Assembly: GCA_020080175.1 (NCBI GenBank)
Contig: JAGHQL010000052.1
Span: forward strand, 1 to 64,000
Reading direction: 5' to 3'
DNA: 64,000 nt
Source of the DNA: Glutinoglossum americanum
Taxonomy: Eukaryota; Ascomycota; Geoglossomycetes; Geoglossales; Geoglossaceae
A program made the position numbers and the translations under genes. Below the pieces are notes generated by a model. The model did no database searches and was not told where the DNA came from. It was given only the letters and a program-made list of their open reading frames with translations. This document shows positions 34,344-45,520 of this stretch, piece by piece (the stretch's first letter is position 1; the number at the start of each line of letters is the position of its first letter).

Positions 34344-36270
34344 GCCCATGAACAAAACATGAACGCGTGTGTTGATGTTTATTGTGGGTATGCTGTGGTG
34401 CTGCCACATGAAAACTTTGTTGATGATCTTCCTAATCGGGAAAAAGGGGTAAACCCTAAGAACTACCTCTGACCCCTATCTCATGGTTCGCGGGGAAAAC
34501 CCACCAACAAATAAGGTGCCTGGCAGCACCTGCACTCGTAGGGATTCTCTTCTAGCTAGTTAGTCGTTGCAATTGAATTGATTCTACATATACTTGTGTG
34601 TCTACGCGTTCGTGCTCTCGTAGCGACGTCTAGTGACGTCATACATACCGAGCCCTCACTATTTTACTAGAATTGTCATAGCCTAACAATAGAATGTGAA
34701 GGCCAGGTTCGGCGACGTGGCCCTGAGGGACAGGTGGGTTTTCTGGTGACCGGAGATCGCTATGAAGATGGAGGCCGTGTCGTTGGATTCCGGGAAAATC
34801 GGTATCACTTTTAGATCTTATGGGCGGCGGGCGAAGGGGAGACACAGGCTTAAGCAGGACTAGTCGGTTATGCAATGGCTACAACATAGCTACTAAATTG
34901 GTTACGAAGCACTAGGGGCGCAATGGTCAACCCTGATGAGGGCTACGCGAGATAGCTCACTCAGTCCCACAGTAAATATCCAGGAGTTAGATAAAGTCAT
35001 CGAGAAACATTTAGTGAAAGTTAAGATTCTAAACATCTGTCCCGTTTCATCGAGCTCGGATTCTACATCATAAGTGAAATCTTATGTTTGGGGGTTTTCA
35101 CGAGGAAAAACTAACATTAATTGGGTCACCACCTGGCTGATCGAATGGCTAGGTAGCGGAGAGGAAGAGGTCCGAATGAGCAGGGTAAGGGACCCCGTTT
35201 CATTACCGACAACACCATGGTGGCTTTTCCCGCTAATTTGAGCAGATAATGTCATAAGCCTGGTTCGTAACCAGCCCAGCCGCTTTGGAAGGCTGGAATA
35301 ATGACTTTGTTGCTCCGCTAAAACAGAGAACATGCCTACAGGATTTAAAAGTCGCTTATACAAAGGAGGGACCCTATAATCGTAGGCGTTATGAGTAGGC
35401 TATGCAAATAAGAACAGTATTCACAGAATCGAATTAAATTGACTTGGCTATTAGAACGGACGGACCCGGGGGTGCTTATACACGTTGGGTGCTGGTGACA
35501 TCGAGTAAACAAACGAAAAGGGATAAGGATCGGCGGCTGGGCACGCTATAAGTCTGGGGGGACTTGAGTAGAGATGAGAAGCGTAGTCGTTAAGTTTCCC
35601 GTACTAGGAGATATACGGAGGCTTTTCCGCGGCTCAGCTGAGGCGTATTGTTGATCCCTAATTTGGTCACTTATGGGGGACGCGGGGTAGGGACTTTTAG
35701 CCCACACTATTGGCTCGCTTACAGGTAGCTCAACCCTTTTGCATCGGAATATATCTACCACTGCAATTTCAGCGCAGACGGAGCGGTTCTAAATGCAGTG
35801 CTGCCTCACGAATCTGGGGTATATCTGCAGTATCCTTCGCCGCCACCTGACTTGCACGCGCGCGTATCGGCCGGAGGAGAATATCTTGGAAAATTCGTCA
35901 TGATCACAGTGCCTTCTAGTGCTTGAAAGAAAGGAACTCAAAAGGAAGGACAGCTTTATAAAAGGGGAACAGCTTCTGATTGCGGTGGGTGAGGATGGCA
36001 GGATGAAGGACTAGGGGCCCAAAGCGAGAGAAGTCGATAACCGTCCGTCCGCCTTCGCCCTTCACGCCGACGTTGACTTCGCTATGAAGCGGCAGCTGCG
36101 CTATTGCCTCATATCCGAGCAGCCTCTCGAAAAGGTTGCCCTCTGAGGCTACCTACAGCGTCGACGCATAATCCGGACCTGGCGCCTAGTCCTTCCACCC
36201 CAGACCTCGCTAGTATATATATGGCCTCAACTTCTGCCGGCTTACCTTGATCCCGATACAGAGGCCTAGG
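34344..36270. other. Long intergenic region with a dispersed repeat
   Basis: About 1.9 kb without a recognisable gene. It contains one copy of a dispersed repeat (about 35395-35560), whose partner is near 59750-59945. It ends at the 3' end of the TPR-WD40 gene. Confidence 0.4.
35395..35560. repeat. Dispersed repeat, copy A
   Basis: It shares an ordered series of short blocks with 59770-59945: AGGCTATG, GAATT, GGCTATTAGAACGG, GCTTATACACGT, GGGTGCTGGT, GAGTAAA, GATCGGCG and GGCTGGGCA. Many differences are transitions. The family was not identified. It could be part of an old transposable element. Confidence 0.6.
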
Positions 36271-37190
36271 CTATCGGACGATGTCCGGCGTCGGACCCCA
36301 GAGCCTGACTGTCGTGTCGTCTGATGCGGAGGCGAGGAGCTGGCCGTCCGGCGAAAACGCCACTGCCCAGACCCACGCTGAATGGCCCTCGAGGGTGCCG
36401 CGTGAGGCTCTTGTCTTCGGATCCCAGAGCCTGACTGTCGCGTCGTCCGATGCGGAGGCGAGGAGCTGGCCATCCGGCGAAAATGCCACTCCGTTGACCT
36501 CTCCTGAATGACCTTTGAGGGTGCCGAGTGAGGCTCCTGTCTTTGGATCCCAGAGCCTGACTGTATTGTCGTCTGATGTTGAGGCAAGGAGCTGGCCATC
36601 TGGCGAAAACGCCACTGCCCGGACCCGCGCTGAATGACCCTCGAGGATGCCGCGTGAGGCTCCTGTCTTAAGATCCCAGAGTCTGACTGTCCTGTCGTCC
36701 AATGCGGAGGCGAGGAGCTGGCCATCAGGCGAAAATGCCACTCCGTTAACATCTGATGAATGATCCCCGAGGGTGCCGCGTGAGGCTCCTGTCTTTGGAT
36801 CCCAGAGCCTGACCGTCTTGTCGTACGATCCGGAGGCGAGGAACTGGCCATCTGGCGAAAACGCCAGTGCCCGGACTGTTCCTGAATGACCCCTGAGGGT
36901 GCCGTGTGAGGCTCCTGTCTTTGGATCCCAAAGCCTGACTGTATGGTCTTTCGATGCGGAGGCGAGGAGCCGGCCGTCCGGCGAAAATATCACTGACCAG
37001 ACGCGGCCTGAATGACCCTCGAGGATCCCGCGTGAGGTTCCTGTCTTTGGATCCCAGAGCCTGACTGTCTCGCTGTCCGACACGGAGGCGAGGAGCTGGC
37101 CATCCGGCGAAAATGCCACTCCGTTGACCCCTCCTGAATGACCTTTAAAGATCACGAGTGGGACCCCTGTCTTTGGGCCCCAGTGCCTGG
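36271..37190 (-). repeat. WD40 repeat array, 7 units of 126 bases
   Basis: Seven copies of a 42-residue WD40 unit with the consensus GHSxxVxxVAFSPDGQLLAS and TVRLWDPKTGASRGTLE. Framework residues are nearly invariant. The positions that vary are the two after GHS, the two after the Val that follows (NG, WS, RA, NG, RA, NG, WA), and the residues before TVRLW (SE, DH, DK, DR, DN, DA, DT). A leading half-unit TARHWGPKTGVPLVIFK supplies the outer strand that the last unit lacks. Confidence 0.9.
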
Positions 37191-40016
37191 CCGTTCTGTC
37201 CCTCCCTGCCAGAGCTCGCTGGCGCATGGTCTCAGCCTCTGCAAGCCTGCCTTGGTGCTCATACAGAAGGCCCAGACTAGAGACGGTGTCCAGCGTCGAT
37301 GGGTGATCCGGACCCAGCGTCTTCTCCCTCCCTGCCAGAGCTCGCTGGTGCATGGTCTCAGCCTCCGCGAACCTGCCTTGGCGCTTATACAGAAGGCCCA
37401 GACTAGAGACGGTGTCCAGCATCGACAGGCTATCCGGACCCAGAATCTTCTCCTTCCCCGCCAGAGCTCGCTGGTGCATAGTCTCAGCCTCCGCGAACCT
37501 GCCTTGGTGGTCATACAGAAGGCCCAGACTAGAGACGGCGTCCAGCGTCAACAGGTGATCCGGACCCAGTATCCTCTCCCTCCCTGCCAGAGCTCGCTGG
37601 TGCATGGTCTCAGCCTCCGCGAACCTGCCTTGGTGGTCATACAGAAGGCCCAGACTAGAGACGGCGTCCAGCGTCGACGGGTGTTCCAGACCCAGTATCC
37701 CCTCCTTCCCCGCCAGAGCTCGCTGGTGCATAGTCTCAGCCTCCGCGAGCTTGCCTTGGTGCTCATACAGAAGGCCCAGACTAGAGACGGTGTCCAGTGT
37801 CGACGGGTGATCCGGACCCAGCATCTTCTCCCTCCCTGCCAGAGCTCGCTGGTGCATGGTCTCAGCCTCTATGAGATTGCCTTGGCGCTCATACAAAAGG
37901 CCCAGACTAGAGACGGTGTCCAGCGTCGACGGGTACTCCGGACCAAACATCTTCTCCTTCGCTGTCAGAGCTCGCTGGTACATGACCTCGGCTTCCGCAA
38001 GCCTGGCTTGATCACTATACAGACGGCCCAGGTTATTGACCGTGTCTAGCGTCGACGGGTGCTCTAGTCCCAATATTTTCTCCCTGGCCTCCATTACTTG
38101 CACAAACAGCTTTTCGGCCTCTTCCCATTGTCCCTGATTCCAGTGCATCGCCGCTAGGTCGGACATGCTCGTTAATTCGCTAGATTGTCCCCGGCCGTCC
38201 CAAGGATGGTTAACCTCACTTGGTTGTGATGATTTGTTTCGAGTTCGAGACAGCGCTAGGAAAAAAGCGAATGCGATAAAAGTAGCCCGCTTACGCGAGA
38301 TGATGCTCCAGCCATAACCACAGTCACCCCTTACCCATAGGCAGCCCCTTGATATGGCATCTCGATCTGGAAGGCCGCCGACGTCATTGGAACCTAGCGA
38401 GCAATCATGACCTTGAGTCAATCTTGGGAGTGCGAAAATTGCCACCTGCTGGAGGTGGCGGCCCACATGCCGGCGGAATTGATCAAGGTCAACTACAAGT
38501 ACTTCCCCGCTAATTGAGAGGCTTGGGTCTGCTTTTGCCCACGAGTCATCGCAAAATGGGCATTCACCCGGCTGAATGGAGTCAATAGGTCGCTTTGACT
38601 GATCGGCAATTGACGAGAGCTGCAGATCTGAGGTAATTTCATAGCAGTGCCGGCTAATGTGCCCTTTCAAACCCTCAGAAGACCCGAAGGAAACAGAGCA
38701 CCGCGAGCAAACCCATCGACAGCGGTGCGCTAGGAGCTCGTGTTCGAACCAAGCGTGCTGCGACTGAAAACTATCCAGACCGCAAGAGGGAAATGTGCAG
38801 ATATAAGGCTCTAGGTCTTGGAGGATATGCTTCCTAAAAGCGGTTAGCAGAGCCTGGGTATAGGTTTCTTCTTTCGAACCTCCATTGATGTTCTGAGCCT
38901 TCGCGCTTCAGTTGCAGAAACGTCAGGCAGTAAGGGCATAGGAATGATGAACCAGCCTTAGCCTCGGCTGGCACCGGAGGAAATGGTAGTTCTTCGTCTG
39001 AGGTTTCGGCGATAGACGTAGCAAAAGACACTACCGACATGGCAGACGGTGCCTCATGCATTTCAAGCAATCGGGCCTGTGCAGCTGCATCAGCAACAAA
39101 TGCAGTCGCTTCTGTCTCAGCGAACAGGCTAGGTTTCGTCTCTGCTGTTAGCACCGATTTTGCGGGTCTAGCCTCTTGAAGAATAGTTTCAGACTGCTTT
39201 TTGAGATTGGCATCTAAGTCGGGAGCACTGGCAGTCACTGTCGATAGACGATCATTGTGATCTCTACGATACTTGAAGTATTGCCGGCGCCTTGCGTTAG
39301 CCTCACCCAAACGAGCCGCGAGTGCTGCGTTTTTATCCGCCAATGAAGGATATCGGTCGTTGACATACATGACATCGGCTCGATTGTCAAATAGTTTCGT
39401 CTTTGCCGCCCGAAGGCGTTTTTCTTTTGGCGCAAACTTCCGGACGAAAATAGAGGCTTTGAATAAGCTGTCGAGTCCTATCCTTATGGCTGATATTAGT
39501 TCTTGAATCTCAGAAGTCGGAGCTAGAGCGTTTCTTCCACTGCCTGAGCCCGGGGTTGATGATGTGTCAGACTCGCTGGAGGAGATATCATATCCAGAGA
39601 GGTCCGTATCAGGATCGATGATCAAAGGGCTGGTGACCCTGTTTTGGCGTCTGCCGATGGCGATATCAGTGGCTACATAATGTGAGCTTGTTGATGGTGG
39701 CACGAGTTTATGGCTTCCTACCAGCTTGGATGGAGTTATGGAGGTCTGTGAGAGTGTTGAGGATAGAGTCTCTGACCAAAGGAGCGTCTCGAAGGCGGTG
39801 GTCGAGGGAGAGAGAAGACTTGGGAGGTTGTAGAGCGCCAAGATTACCAGCCCATTGATTGTATCGCTCCTGCATTTGTTGAATATCTCTACCATGCAGG
39901 AAGTGCTTCACGCAGCAGTCTTGAGTTGTCGCTGCTGCCAGTAAATTAGCGATGCCGTTCTGACAGCCGATGGCGATCGTCGTGACTTTGGGCGTCTCCT
40001 GGTCCTCCATCTTCAC
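36271..40016 (-). CDS. C2H2-like / TPR / WD40 repeat receptor-like protein without NTPase
   Basis: Three exons, 40016-39722, 39672-38880 and 38833-36271, with introns of 49 nt (GTAGGA...ATGTAG) and 46 nt (GTTCGA...TTTTAG), give 1216 residues. Residues 1-100 match the N-terminus of fungal C2H2-type STAND-associated proteins (QWAGNLGALQ, HRLRDAPLVRDSIL). At about 345-490 there are Cys/His finger-like units: CPYCLTFLQL, CTFPSCGLDSFQSQHAWFEH, CSRCSVSFGSSEGLKGH and CPFCDDSW...RRHVGRHLQQ. A hydrophobic patch ATFIAFAFFLALS lies at about 546-558. Then come eight TPR units (about 586-905) and seven WD40 units (about 905-1216), both with a 42-residue period and near-identical copies. No Walker A or B is visible. 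The architecture suggests a repeat-based sensor. It is divergent from the DUF7580 gene at 40426. Function is inferred, not shown. Confidence 0.9.
37205..38170 (-). repeat. TPR array, about 8 units of 126 bases
   Basis: One diverged and seven near-identical 42-residue TPR units, with a consensus such as DHPSTLDTVSSLGLLYEHQG and LAEAETMHQRALAGREKMLG. Helix B is almost constant. Variable residues cluster at the helix A/loop (EHQ, DHQ, KRQ, ERQ) and at the linker after ILG/MLG. The array ends abruptly in a WD40 half-unit at about 37190-37210. Confidence 0.9.
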
Positions 40017-40425
40017 TAATCAGCCGGGTCTCAGTCAATCTCGGGATTCTCCGAAACACATTTCACCTGGGCTCTACACGACTTTTCGAATCAAGGAACG
40101 ATTTTGCGGGCGGAAAGGACCTCCAACTGCGTAGCTAGTCTGGCTGGCTGCATACAAGATGGTTTCTCGATTAGTGGAAGGGTTTCAAAATGAATATTAT
40201 GAGTAAAACGTAAGGTTGACTTTGTGAGGAGCCCGTTATTGCGGGGTCTTGATATCGCTTAGTTGGCCAATGAGATCGCTTTGAAGCCCCGCAGCCCAGC
40301 GGAGACACTGTCAGGCTGAACCTCCACATTTCCTGACATTCAATGGTGTCAGACCTCTTCATATCGCTTCCTAAAAGCTACGGGTGGTGGTACAACTAAC
40401 GGCTTACTGAATTCCCATATGGAGT
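40017..40425. promoter_or_regulatory. Shared divergent promoter region (inferred)
   Basis: The start codons of the TPR-WD40 gene (minus) and the DUF7580 gene (plus) are separated by 409 bases. Both core promoters must lie here or overlap transcribed leaders. I recognise no specific factor site. The arrangement allows co-regulation. Confidence 0.5.
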
Positions 40426-42362
40426 ATGTCAGGAATTGAAATCGCGGGACTGGTGTTGGGGTCCTTCCCCATCCTCTTGAATTGCCTCGATTACTATCGC
40501 AAAGGTTTTGAGCCACTGGAAGAATGGTGGAATTTTCGGACCCACTTCATCGCGTTTGTGGATGATATAAGGCATCAAATGATGAGATATAACGAGAATA
40601 TGATTCGACTGCTAGACCCGATCATTGCGGACAACGACGACCTCAACGCGTTAGTGCAGGATGCGAATGATCCTCGCTGGACTGATGGCAGCCTCGCAAT
40701 CCCTTTGGAGCAACGCCTTGCCAGTGAATGTGAGAGGTTTATTAGGATTATTAAGAGGATGGAGGAGGTGGTGGGGGACTTGAAAAGACTTTTGCAGATT
40801 AAGGACGGTAATGTATAGACCTCTTAGCGCACGGCTGGCAGCCTTCCCCCCATCGATATCAGCCTGGCAGTATACTGATTCGTTTTTACTAGGTACATTG
40901 GATCGGGTCAGGAGAACAGCGCCCATGGGAATGGCATTTAAAGCGTGTCCAGATCAGCTTCTCGAAAGGCAAGACCAGGAAAGTCAGAACGCTGGCAACT
41001 CACAACCAAGAACTCCAAGAGATCCTCGGTTATAGTGAGCGAATCATTCCAATTGCTGACGCGAGGAAGTCTTCCGACCCAGTCGCTCTCTTCGAAAAGA
41101 TTCGCCAGCATGCTTGTGGCGTGCATAATGCCCTCAAGCAGCATTGGAAATGCCCTAGTGGAATCTGCCGATTCCACCAGGCCCACCTCAGTCTGCGAGC
41201 TGAGACCAAAATCGTCAGTTTGAATGTGCTCTTCGTTCTTGGGAGTGAGCAGGGGCCATATTCGAAGTCTATGAAGCAAGAAGTGATAATCCAACCTGCA
41301 AAAGATAATACGGCAGCACTTCCAGCGACAATACCAATTAGTTATGTCCGACAAGCCACTAGTTTTACAACAGTGCAAGAGCGCATTGAGGATACCAAAA
41401 CCGCGAAAAAAAGACTGAGCTTCAAAAGGCTGTTCTCAGGGGTGTCGAAGAGCTCGTCGCCGGCACCGTCACCTGCTAGCGGCAGCGCCTCCGAACTCGG
41501 AAAGCAGGCTCGTTTCGCAACACCAACGCCTGCAATCACTATCAGCCAACATGGCCAGACTCCCAATTCGCCGAGTCCAACTACGGGTAGCAGTAACCTG
41601 CCCCCTCAACGCATTGCAGACCTCTGCTCGTCCTTGCGAGACTGCCAAAACCCCAGCTTTGGAGTTATAGTCGACGAATTCGACCGTCAATTCCAACTTT
41701 CCAAATCCTTGAAGCCCAGCCCAGCAACAACAGCACCAGATACAGCAAGACTAGTCCCCTTGCCCGAACTCCTTGATGCGTATCACCAGGCCAGCATCGA
41801 CATCGCCAGGCAACGCCGATTCGAAATGGCCGCCCACATCGCGTCCGCACTTCTCCAGATCCAGATGTCGCCCTGGCTTTCTACCAGGTGGTCTAAACAT
41901 GATTTCTACTTCCTCGCAGATTCTCATACGCTCTACAGCGACCATCCTTACGTCTCTGAATCGTTCATATCGGGAACCACAGAACCCCTTGCGCTGGCGA
42001 CCGACCCCCCTCCCCCAGCCGTCTCCGAAGAAGATACTCGCGCCTGCATCTTCACCGTCGGCGTGATAATCCTCGAGTTGATCTTCGGCCACAACATCGA
42101 ATCCTGCAGCTTCCGTCATCTCTATTGCGGTGCTGGTGGCAAGCCCAACGACCAGACGGACATGAGCACGGCGCGAAAGTGGGCGCAGAAGGTGCTGGGG
42201 GAGTGCGGGGTGGAAATTGCGGACGTTGTGAGGAGGTGTTTAGATTGTTCCTTCGGACCGAGGCCGAACTTTACGGATAAAAGATTTAGAGAGGCTGTGT
42301 ATGAAGGAGTGATCAGGCAGTTGGTGGACCATTTGAAGACATGGGATGTGGTTATGCCGTGA
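40426..42362 (+). CDS. DUF7580 protein, pseudokinase-like C-terminus
   Basis: Two exons, 40426-40812 and 40893-42362, with an 80-nt intron (GTATAG...TACTAG), give 618 residues. The N-terminus MSGIEIAGLVLGSFPILLNC and the helical segment after it (YYRKGFEPLEEWWNFRTHFI) are typical of the fungal DUF7580 family, as are WEWHLKRVQISFSKGK and IRQHACGVHNALKQHW. A Ser/Pro-rich linker covers about residues 240-330. The C-terminal domain includes DTRACIFTVGVIILELIFG and VRRCLDCSFGPRPNFTD, resembling the C-lobe of a protein kinase but without visible catalytic motifs (no HRD or DFG), so it is probably a pseudokinase. The hydrophobic helical N-terminus recalls membrane-acting death domains of fungal incompatibility proteins; this is inference. 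It is divergently paired with the TPR-WD40 gene. Confidence 0.85.
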
Positions 42363-43767
42363 TTGCTGGAATGCCACGAGGGAAAGGTGCATAAGGTTTA
42401 AGAATTTACGGAAATTGATTTAGCTACTGCTCAGGACAATCTTAAGCCGTCACCATATATTGGAGATTTTTGTTGAAAACCAAGCCACTGTTTTGACATC
42501 AACTCGTGACATTCTAAGTTCGGTTTTCCGCTGGCAAAGACACCCTGCATAGTTAAAATCTAGCTATCAATTAGGCTATAACGGTCTCCTATACTTTTCG
42601 AAATAAGATGGCTCCTTGTGTTGGCAGGGTTAGGTCATCCGGCATAAGCATCCCAGAAAAGCGAAAAGGAAAAAGAAAGAAATGCTCTAAACTCGAGCAA
42701 CTACAGCCGCGCCTGCGCTTCGTGAGGCGCTTCGCGGGTTAGGTAAGTTTCAGCTTTTAAGGTGCTATTGTAGAGATATGAAACAACTCGTTGGTCTACC
42801 TGCGGCCACCCCATGAACAACGCCCGCGTCGATCTAAATTCGCCAACAACCATGGCTAATACAATTCCCCAGCCGGTGGTATATCACCGCCTGATGTTCT
42901 CTCGCCGGTTGGCACTTTACTATTGGTAGTTCAGAGGATTTGCATACGCTGGCTGATCGTTATGTTTCGACTTTTCTTACCCCTAGAAGCTAAATTATTT
43001 GCTGGCTGTACTTACGCTCCTTGGACACCGAAAATCACAAAACAACTTCCTGAATTTCTCTGCTTTGGTTGAAAAGAAAAGTTTAAGCTATCAGGGGCTG
43101 GTACGCAAGACCCCACAGTTGAAACTTCTGTCACTTCCTAAAACGAGATAAAAGCGAGAGTCGAGAGCAGGGAAACCCGGGAAATAGTTTGGGAGGTGGA
43201 AAGGGGCGAGGTAGAAGGAGCGATAGTTAATTTGGGGAGAGGCGGGAATGCGCGCAGAGAAGGTTGGCTTTGGGTACTTCGTAGATAGAGCCAAATGGAA
43301 GAAAAGAAAAAGAGTAACCCGTTGAAGTGGACAAATTCCGAATTGCCTGAGCCGCGCGAGGACCACATCCGCAGGCTAACCCAGGCACGACCCCGAGACA
43401 GTCTTTCATGGAAACCAGAGCCCGCTTTGCATCCCCCTAAACGGGTATATGCTTCCAGCGGTATTGGAGGATCGACCCGCAAGAGGAGCCCGTCGCGATA
43501 GCAGGCCCACGTCACGGTTCCAGGGAAAAAAAGCCCACGGGCACCCGAGGCTCGGGTGGGTCTTACGTTGCGCCGGTGACGGGAACTCCGTTACCGCGGA
43601 TACGACGCGCGTGCTTGTTCGTGGGGTGGGGTGTAGTGGAGGTGTGGAGTAAGTGCAACGTCGTGTTGTATGTAAGGTCTTTTCGACTTGGGACCGGAGT
43701 GAGGGGGGAAATATGTGCGGGATGTGGATATGGTGGTGGGGAGGGTTGGGCGGTTGGTAATGAGATA
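42363..43767. other. Intergenic between convergent units
   Basis: No gene recognised. The last part (43500-43767) is GC-rich and directly abuts the 3' end of the NB-ARC-TPR relic. Confidence 0.4.
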
Positions 43768-45520
43768 TCAGGAGCTGGCGTTGCTGGTTTCGGTAGCTGG
43801 ACGATCTTGTCGTGCCCGTATGGCCTCTACGTCGGCTAGCCTGCCCCGAACCGCATAGAGATTGCCCAGATTATTGGCCGTGCGTAGTGTTGACGTGTGG
43901 TTTGGACCAAGCGGTATTTCTTTCCCCGTCAGAGCTCGTTGGTATATAGCCTCAGCATCTGATAGCCTGCCTTGAGCGGTGTAGAGGACGCCCAGGTTGT
44001 TAGCCGTGTCTAGGGTCGACTTGTGGTTTGGGCCCTGTGCTTTCTCCCTCCCCACCAGAGCTCGCTGGAGCATGTCAAAATTGTTATCGCTTCGATAGTG
44101 TACTTCTGGCGATCCTTCTGATCTGTCCGCAGCTTCAGCCGGACTGAGACGAGAGGATGCAACGAAAAGTGCAACCCTGCTCTTCCAATTTTTATACTTT
44201 GCGGTAGCGACAAGCTCAGCAATTCTATGGTAGTGCCATGATACTTATATTGATCCTATACACCTCTGGGAGCGAAATGCTCTATTCAACGTAGGGTTGT
44301 ATCGATGTCGTACATTACCAGGGATAAGATGTTCCATCCACCGTAAAGGCTTGTAGGTTGGAGCGGGATGTGGTCTGAATAGGTCTTCGCCAACATTCGT
44401 AGCATCAAAAAATGCAGAGAACGTAAGAAAATGGCCGATCATCATTCGCTCATTCTCATTCTTGCCGATTTGTTGAAATGACAACTCCCACATTGTGAAC
44501 ATACTTAGCAATATTTTGTCTTTATCTTCACCAAGTCTTTTCTGATATTCCCATAGTGGTGGAGTATGCTTCGGTACAACTTCTTTCCGTCCATTATAGT
44601 GCTTTGAAAAGAGTGGGAGTGGGAGCTTTTACATGTTGATATATACACCCGCTTGATCGATAGCAAGAGGTAGATGACCAAGCCTCCGAATGATCCCTCT
44701 TTCTTCCATAGTGTTACTGTCATTTTTTTTTCCAGCTTAATTTGGCGTAGGAGCTCTCGTCTTCTGTTATTTGTGTAACTTTAATTGCGATTCCAAGCCG
44801 TTCAAAATTGGCATGTTAACCTGTAATGAACATTGCACCAGTTTCTCCAGGAGAGTACGCTGCGATGTTTCTAAATTCTCCCGGCTGGTGATAATTGTCA
44901 AATATTATGAGCCACGGAATCTGTCATCCCCTCAGGGCCTCTTCAAGGAAGGTGATCTTAGATTCGACATTGTCGAACACACGCCCTGTCCTAGAAATCT
45001 TTCCGGCGATGGTTTCAAATCCATGAGACAGTATTTGGAGATGAGGCGTCAATCTAAAAGATTCCTTGATATCTCCCAGAGGCCTTTACAACTCGACAGT
45101 ACTCGAGTGCAAGTTGTGTTTTGCCTTGGCTACCTATGCCTAGCACAATAATTTTCGGATGTGATACGTTTGCTGTGATATCAGCAAAGTTTGCCTTAAT
45201 TTCTTCTAGAAGCTCCACCCGTTCTACGAATTGAGGAACTCTCAGTGGTGCTTTCTCTTATGGCAATGGCAATAGTAGCCCTAGATCCCTGGTTGAAGTG
45301 AAGCATGAACGTTGACCTGTATGTCTCCAGAACCCCTTGCATTGCCATAATATCCTTCTCTTCACGAACGCTTGCAGTTGCCTTCCAGGCCTGTCGCAAT
45401 GCCGAATCGGTCGAGGCGGGGTGTACCTTTCCAATCGGTTCATCGAGCATGGTAATCTGCCTAAAGCAACTTTCCACCACATGCGATAATGCATATATTC
45501 AGAAAACCATCTCTGCACCC
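43768..45520 (-). pseudogene. Broken NB-ARC-TPR STAND receptor
   Basis: Read on the minus strand, pieces of one NLR-type gene appear in the right order but in changing frames. They are a helical N-terminal part (LRQAWKATASVREEKDIMAM), a linker RVPQFVERVELLEEIKANF, Walker A in VLGIGSQGKTQLALEYC (about 45100-45150), and the nearby strand GRYQGIF, followed by a stop where a Trp is usual. They continue with a Walker-B-like IIFDNYHQPGEF, a GLPL-like LGHLPLAIDQAGVYI (about 44650-44700), the winged-helix piece WELSFQQIGKNENERMMIGH (about 44430-44490), and at least two TPR units (NHKSTLDTANNLGVLYTAQG, NHTSTLRTANNLGNLYAVRG) at 43800-44070. Several in-frame stops and frame changes separate the pieces, so it is a decayed host gene. 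A TPR C-terminus is usual for fungal NB-ARC receptors. It could be a donor or cousin of the TPR array at 37-38 kb. Confidence 0.8.

Noticed and set aside
34344-35100. Possible LTR element downstream of the hydrolase gene
   Set aside because: Some AT-rich and TG-starting stretches look LTR-like, but I found no paired ends, primer site or coding remnant.
37138-38049. 303-residue plus-strand open frame with repeated motifs (RARWCMVSASANLPW-like in other frames)
   Set aside because: It lies exactly opposite the TPR array. Its repeats mirror the 126-base units and it has no domain of its own; it is a shadow of the minus-strand gene.
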